This document shows, piece after piece, positions 16,634-19,691 of a DNA stretch of 19,691 bases (the first letter of the stretch is position 1; each line of letters begins with the position of its first letter). Position numbers and translations under genes: made by a program. Under the pieces are notes generated by a model. It searched no databases, had not been told where the DNA came from, and saw only the letters and a program-made list of their open reading frames with translations. The stretch covers positions 1 to 19,691 of the forward strand of contig CAISTO010000038.1 of the NCBI GenBank assembly GCA_903888395.1, written 5' to 3'. The stretch is from an uncultured Bacteroidota bacterium. GTDB lineage: Bacteria > Bacteroidota > Bacteroidia > UKL13-3.

Positions 16634-16659
16634 CAGTGATATCTGTGAAATCTGTGGCA
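16634..16659 (-). repeat. Inverted copy of the array's AGCCACAGATT end
   Basis: CAGTGATATCTGTG at 16634 continues into AAATCTGTGGCA and is, with a few mismatches, the reverse complement of the first 26 bases of each tandem unit. It faces the array across about 75 bases and ends 13 bases before the PIG-L ATG, so a transcript could fold into a long stem just before the start codon. The partial form AATCTGTGAAATCTCT at 16585-16600 is a weaker relative. Confidence 0.8.
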
Positions 16660-16672
16660 AAAAACAATCAAT

Positions 16673-19189
16673 ATGAAAAAAATTATAACCTTCATTTTAT
16701 CATTCAGTGTAACTTTTTTGGCAAATGCACAAGCACCCAAATCATACACCTCATCTGAAATATTGTTACAACTTAAAAAGTTAAATACTGTTGGTTCGGT
16801 GCTATACATTGCAGCGCATCCCGATGACGAGAACACACGTTTGATCGCCTATTTGGCCAATGAAAAATGTTTGCGCACTGGCTATTTAAGTTTAACACGT
16901 GGCGATGGTGGACAAAATTTAATTGGTTCGGAACAAGGCATTGAGTTAGGAATGATTCGCACGCAAGAGTTATTGGCAGCCCGCAGAATTGATGGTGGCG
17001 AGCAGTTTTTTACACGTGCTTACGATTTTGGTTTTAGTAAAAATCCAGAAGAAACTTTTACCAAATGGAGCCATGATTCTATTTTGAGTGATATGGTTTG
17101 GGTAATCCGTAATTTTAGGCCCGATATTATCATTACGCGTTTTGCTACCGATGGAAGTGGCGGGCACGGACATCATACTGCATCAGCAATGTTGGCGGAA
17201 GAAGCTTTTGATGCAGCAGCCGATCCAACTCGTTTTCCGGAGCAATTGCAATATGTTTCAGTATGGAAAACCCGCAGGATGTTTTGGAATGTAAGCACTC
17301 GTTTTGCAAACCCAAATGCTGACATGAGCCCGTATATCAAATTAGATGTAGGCGGATACAATCCTTTATTGGGTAAAAGTTATGGCGAAATAGCAGCCGA
17401 AAGCCGCAGCATGCATAAAAGTCAAGGTTTTGGAAGTGCCAAACAACGTGGCGAAAGCTTAGAATTTTTTAAACCATTAAAAGGCGATACCACTGGAATA
17501 AAAGATATTTTTGACGGAATAGATTTTACTTGGAAAAGAGTGAAAGGTGGAGAGAAAATTGGGAAACAGATTTCGAAAATAATGAAGGAGTATAAAATTG
17601 AAATACCATCAAGTAGTAAGATAGATTTAGAGAAATTAAAACTCCTATTTGAATTGGAAAATGTTTCAATTCATCAAGATTTTTTAAGAAAAATTCTATT
17701 CAATAGTTGTGGTATTGTTAAAGAGGCTGTAGTAGAGAAGCCAAACTATAGTTTAAATGAAAAATTTAATTTGATCAAACAAACTATTGTAAGAACCACA
17801 AATTATACAAAAGATTACAAATTTAATATCATCCATTTTGACACAACAAAATTTTCAAGTAATGAAATTTCTCAACCTTATTGGTTAGTTAATCCAATTG
17901 AAAAAAACATGTTTGTTATTAAGGAAAAATATAACTTATTAAGAAACAGTCTAACATTTCCTTATACTTTTAGTTCTTTTAATTTTGAAACAAGTTCCAA
18001 TTCTTTTAAGTATATAGAACATATACAATACAAATGGGTGGATCCTGAAAAAGGTGAGTTATACCGTCCGTTGGTAATTACTCCACCAGTAATGATTAAT
18101 TTAACTCAAAAAAGTTTTGTATTTACCGATGAAAAACCAAAAGAAATTCAGGTAATTGTTAAAGCAGGAAAAGACAATGTAAAAGGAGTTTTGAGTTTAA
18201 AATCTGATAGTAAATTAAATGAACACAAAATAATTTCAGAAGATAAAAACAACCCGAAAGTAGCACTTGCAGCATTAACCACCTTTAACTATTCGCCTAT
18301 TTCATACAATTTTGAAATAGCAAAAAAAGGTGATGAAAAAATATTTACTTTTCAGTTCCGAGCACCTGTCACTTCCAATGTCACCCTGAGCGGAGTCGAA
18401 GGGTCTACAACCATCAATTTCACAGCCGAAATAGATGGCACCGAATACACCAAAGGAATCAAAGAAATAAAGTATGACCATATTCCTGTTCAAACATGGT
18501 TTCCAGAGGCTGAAGCTAAATTGGTAAAAGTTGATGTGAAGAAAACTTTTAATACTGTTGGTTATATTCAAGGTGCTGGCGATGCAGTGCCTGCAAGCAT
18601 GGAGCAAATGGGTTATAAAGTTGTAATGATTACTGATGAACAATTACAAAATGGAAACTTGAATGAATTTCCTGCCATTGTTTTAGGTGTGCGTGCATTT
18701 AACACCAATGAAAAATTACAACAGTACAAACAACGAGTGTTTGATTATGTAAAAGAGGGTGGAAACTTAATTGTTCAATACAATACCAATAGTTTTTTTG
18801 GACCATTGAAAGATCAAATTTCACCAGTTCCATTTAAACTTAGCCGTGATAGAGTTACTATTGAAGAAGCGCCTGTTACTTTTTTATTGCCAGAGCATCC
18901 AGTCTTAAACTTTCCCAATAAAATTATCAATGCCGACTTTGATGGTTGGATTCAAGAACGTGGAATATACTTTGGAACCGACATGGATAGCAGTTTTCAA
19001 TGTCCCTTAAGTATGAACGATCCGGGTGAAAAACCCAATAAAGGAAGCTTGATTATTGCCAAATATGGCAAAGGAAATTATGTTTACACTGGCTTAGCTT
19101 TTTTCAGAGAATTGCCAGCAGGTGTTCCCGGTTCATATCGTTTATTTGCGAATATTTTAAGTTTAGAAACTGATAAAAAATTTAAATAG
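16673..19189 (+). CDS. Secreted PIG-L (LmbE-like) family deacetylase, large Bacteroidota form
   Basis: An 838-residue protein with a signal peptide (MKKIITFILSFSVTFLANAQ, cleavage near residue 19), so it acts outside the cytoplasm. The N-terminal PIG-L domain (about 30-260) is a zinc-dependent N-acetyl-sugar deacetylase fold. Its metal site is visible as AAHPDDE (His49, Asp51, Asp52) and GGHGHHTAS (His165, His168). GYLSLTRGDGGQN and RTQELLAARRIDGG are typical. The roughly 230-residue BshB and MshB deacetylases lack the long remainder, so this is not a simple thiol-biosynthesis enzyme. Residues about 430-600 look like beta-sandwich sequence. About 610-800 (KVVMITDEQL, FPAIVLGVRAFN, VKEGGNLIVQYNT) resemble the glutamine-amidotransferase-like fold often fused in this group. 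The substrate is unknown. Residues 570-577 (VTLSGVEG) are encoded by a dispersed repeat. The gene is preceded by the tandem repeat block and followed by a 110-base gap. Confidence 0.87.
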   Translation: MKKIITFILSFSVTFLANAQAPKSYTSSEILLQLKKLNTVGSVLYIAAHPDDENTRLIAYLANEKCLRTGYLSLTRGDGGQNLIGSEQGIELGMIRTQELLAARRIDGGEQFFTRAYDFGFSKNPEETFTKWSHDSILSDMVWVIRNFRPDIIITRFATDGSGGHGHHTASAMLAEEAFDAAADPTRFPEQLQYVSVWKTRRMFWNVSTRFANPNADMSPYIKLDVGGYNPLLGKSYGEIAAESRSMHKSQGFGSAKQRGESLEFFKPLKGDTTGIKDIFDGIDFTWKRVKGGEKIGKQISKIMKEYKIEIPSSSKIDLEKLKLLFELENVSIHQDFLRKILFNSCGIVKEAVVEKPNYSLNEKFNLIKQTIVRTTNYTKDYKFNIIHFDTTKFSSNEISQPYWLVNPIEKNMFVIKEKYNLLRNSLTFPYTFSSFNFETSSNSFKYIEHIQYKWVDPEKGELYRPLVITPPVMINLTQKSFVFTDEKPKEIQVIVKAGKDNVKGVLSLKSDSKLNEHKIISEDKNNPKVALAALTTFNYSPISYNFEIAKKGDEKIFTFQFRAPVTSNVTLSGVEGSTTINFTAEIDGTEYTKGIKEIKYDHIPVQTWFPEAEAKLVKVDVKKTFNTVGYIQGAGDAVPASMEQMGYKVVMITDEQLQNGNLNEFPAIVLGVRAFNTNEKLQQYKQRVFDYVKEGGNLIVQYNTNSFFGPLKDQISPVPFKLSRDRVTIEEAPVTFLLPEHPVLNFPNKIINADFDGWIQERGIYFGTDMDSSFQCPLSMNDPGEKPNKGSLIIAKYGKGNYVYTGLAFFRELPAGVPGSYRLFANILSLETDKKFK
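18379..18404 (+). repeat. Dispersed CACCCTGAGC..AGTCGAAGGG repeat inside the PIG-L reading frame
   Basis: The 26 bases TGTCACCCTGAGC and GGAGTCGAAGGGT form a GC-rich block within AT-rich coding DNA, read here as VTLSGVEG. The opposite strand reads PFDSAQGD, a peptide I recognise from many spurious ORFs in Bacteroidota and other genomes. A diverged copy with an insert lies at 3131-3166. Confidence 0.8.
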
Positions 19190-19227
19190 ATCCATTGTCA
19201 TCTTTTTGTTGTCGTAAGCAATGGAAT

Positions 19228-19257
19228 TTGTTTTGAAACTATAATGCACTTTATTTG
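19228..19257 (+). promoter_or_regulatory. Possible promoter of the last gene
   Basis: TTG at 19228-19230 and TTTATTTG at 19250-19257 (one mismatch to TAnnTTTG) are 19 bases apart, the expected -33/-7 spacing. The leader would be about 35 bases and A-rich. Confidence 0.3.
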
Positions 19258-19299
19258 TATTTAGTAATTAACTTATAGTTAAACAATAAAATTAATAAA

Positions 19300-19691
19300 A
19301 TGAAAAAAACCATCTTATATATCTTTTTAAGTTTATGTCTTCATGTAGCTTATTCACAAAAAAGTAATCAGCCAATTGATATACTTGGACAACAATTTAC
19401 TACCAATAATTATTATGAAATAACTGCTCAATTAGATAGTTTCTGGGAATCACAGCCTAATAAATATAACAAAGGTTCTGGTTTTAAAGTATATCAAAGA
19501 TGGAAAGAACATTGGAAGTATTATTTAAATGCAGATGGCACTTTAATGAGTGGCGACCAAATAGCAAATGAATATTTAAATTCAAGAAAAAAGAACCCTA
19601 ATTTAAGTAAAAAAGCAGATAGCATTGATATGAGTAATTGGATTCCAATGGGTCCGTTTACCCATGTGAACAAAGGTTCGTGGAGTTCAGG
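19300..19691 (+). CDS. Secreted protein, N-terminal part (3' partial); probable propeller-type T9SS cargo
   Basis: An ATG at 19300 opens a frame that stays open to the window edge (130 complete codons). MKKTILYIFLSLCLHVAYSQ is a good signal peptide, cleaved near YS-Q. The mature part has FKVYQRWKEHWKYYLNADG (about 67-85) and then NWIPMGPFTHVNKGSWSSG at the edge. In Bacteroidota, an arrangement of 'RWK..YY...dG' followed by 'W.p.GP' commonly precedes BNR/sortilin-like beta-propeller repeats in large proteins that end with a T9SS sorting domain. That would make it an extracellular or surface protein, but neither the propeller nor the sorting tag is inside the window. The leader AATTAATAAAATG lacks a Shine-Dalgarno sequence, as expected for the phylum. 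Confidence 0.75.
   Translation, partial: MKKTILYIFLSLCLHVAYSQKSNQPIDILGQQFTTNNYYEITAQLDSFWESQPNKYNKGSGFKVYQRWKEHWKYYLNADGTLMSGDQIANEYLNSRKKNPNLSKKADSIDMSNWIPMGPFTHVNKGSWSS

Larger units (their letters stand above)
16263..16672. other. Repeat-filled intergenic region between cysS and the PIG-L gene
   Basis: These 410 bases carry no credible gene. About 280 of them are a tandem repeat block and 26 are an inverted arm of the same family. Between these lie AT-rich bases including two GAATTTTAAAA-like units at 16558-16580. No promoter for the downstream gene was recognised. Confidence 0.75.

Noticed and set aside
18302..18643. Minus-strand ORF containing PFDSAQGD
   Set aside because: It is antisense to the PIG-L coding region; the recognisable peptide is only the translated dispersed repeat.

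Overview
The window is AT-rich DNA of a Bacteroidota member. The evidence is a C-terminal type IX secretion (T9SS) type A sorting domain on a giant secreted protein, SusE-like domains, A-rich leaders without Shine-Dalgarno sequences, TAnnTTTG-like promoter elements, and short dispersed repeats of kinds common in this phylum. I cannot name the genus. No tRNA, rRNA, CRISPR array, transposase or phage gene was seen.

Layout: (1) The 3' part of a DEDDh 3'-5' exonuclease with an ExoX-like C-terminal domain (2-637, +). (2) An MFS transporter (710-1924, +) overlapping lhgO, an L-2-hydroxyglutarate oxidase gene (1908-3116, +). (3) A repeat-filled convergent gap (3117-3287). (4) A minus-strand three-gene exporter operon: HlyD/MacA-like lipoprotein adaptor (6311-5229), FtsX/LolC-type permease (5229-3970) and LolD-type ATPase (3968-3288), with 1-nt overlap or spacing at each junction. 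(5) A divergent intergenic region (6312-6662) holding direct repeats, a dyad and possible promoters. (6) A 2632-residue secreted protein (6663-14561, +) closed by a strong terminator at 14584-14622. (7) cysS (14796-16262, +). (8) A 410-bp non-coding stretch with three tandem 86-91 bp repeats plus an inverted arm (16263-16672). (9) A secreted 838-aa PIG-L family deacetylase (16673-19189, +) carrying a dispersed repeat inside its reading frame. (10) The start of another secreted protein that runs off the window (19300 onward, +).

The most striking object is the giant protein. One polypeptide strings together a choice-of-anchor I/propeller region, an esterase-like phytase-family domain, a PhoX/DUF839-like domain, a two-domain metallophosphoesterase/5'-nucleotidase, an OB-fold-like region, two tandem SusE-like domains and a T9SS tag. 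I infer a cell-surface or released organic-phosphate scavenging machine. The domain calls come from motif recognition, and the catalytic activities are untested. The neighbouring genes do not form an evident pathway with it. The second theme is repeats: at least four short repeat families sit in the gaps, one supplies the stop codon of the ABC ATPase gene, and one is translated within the PIG-L protein.
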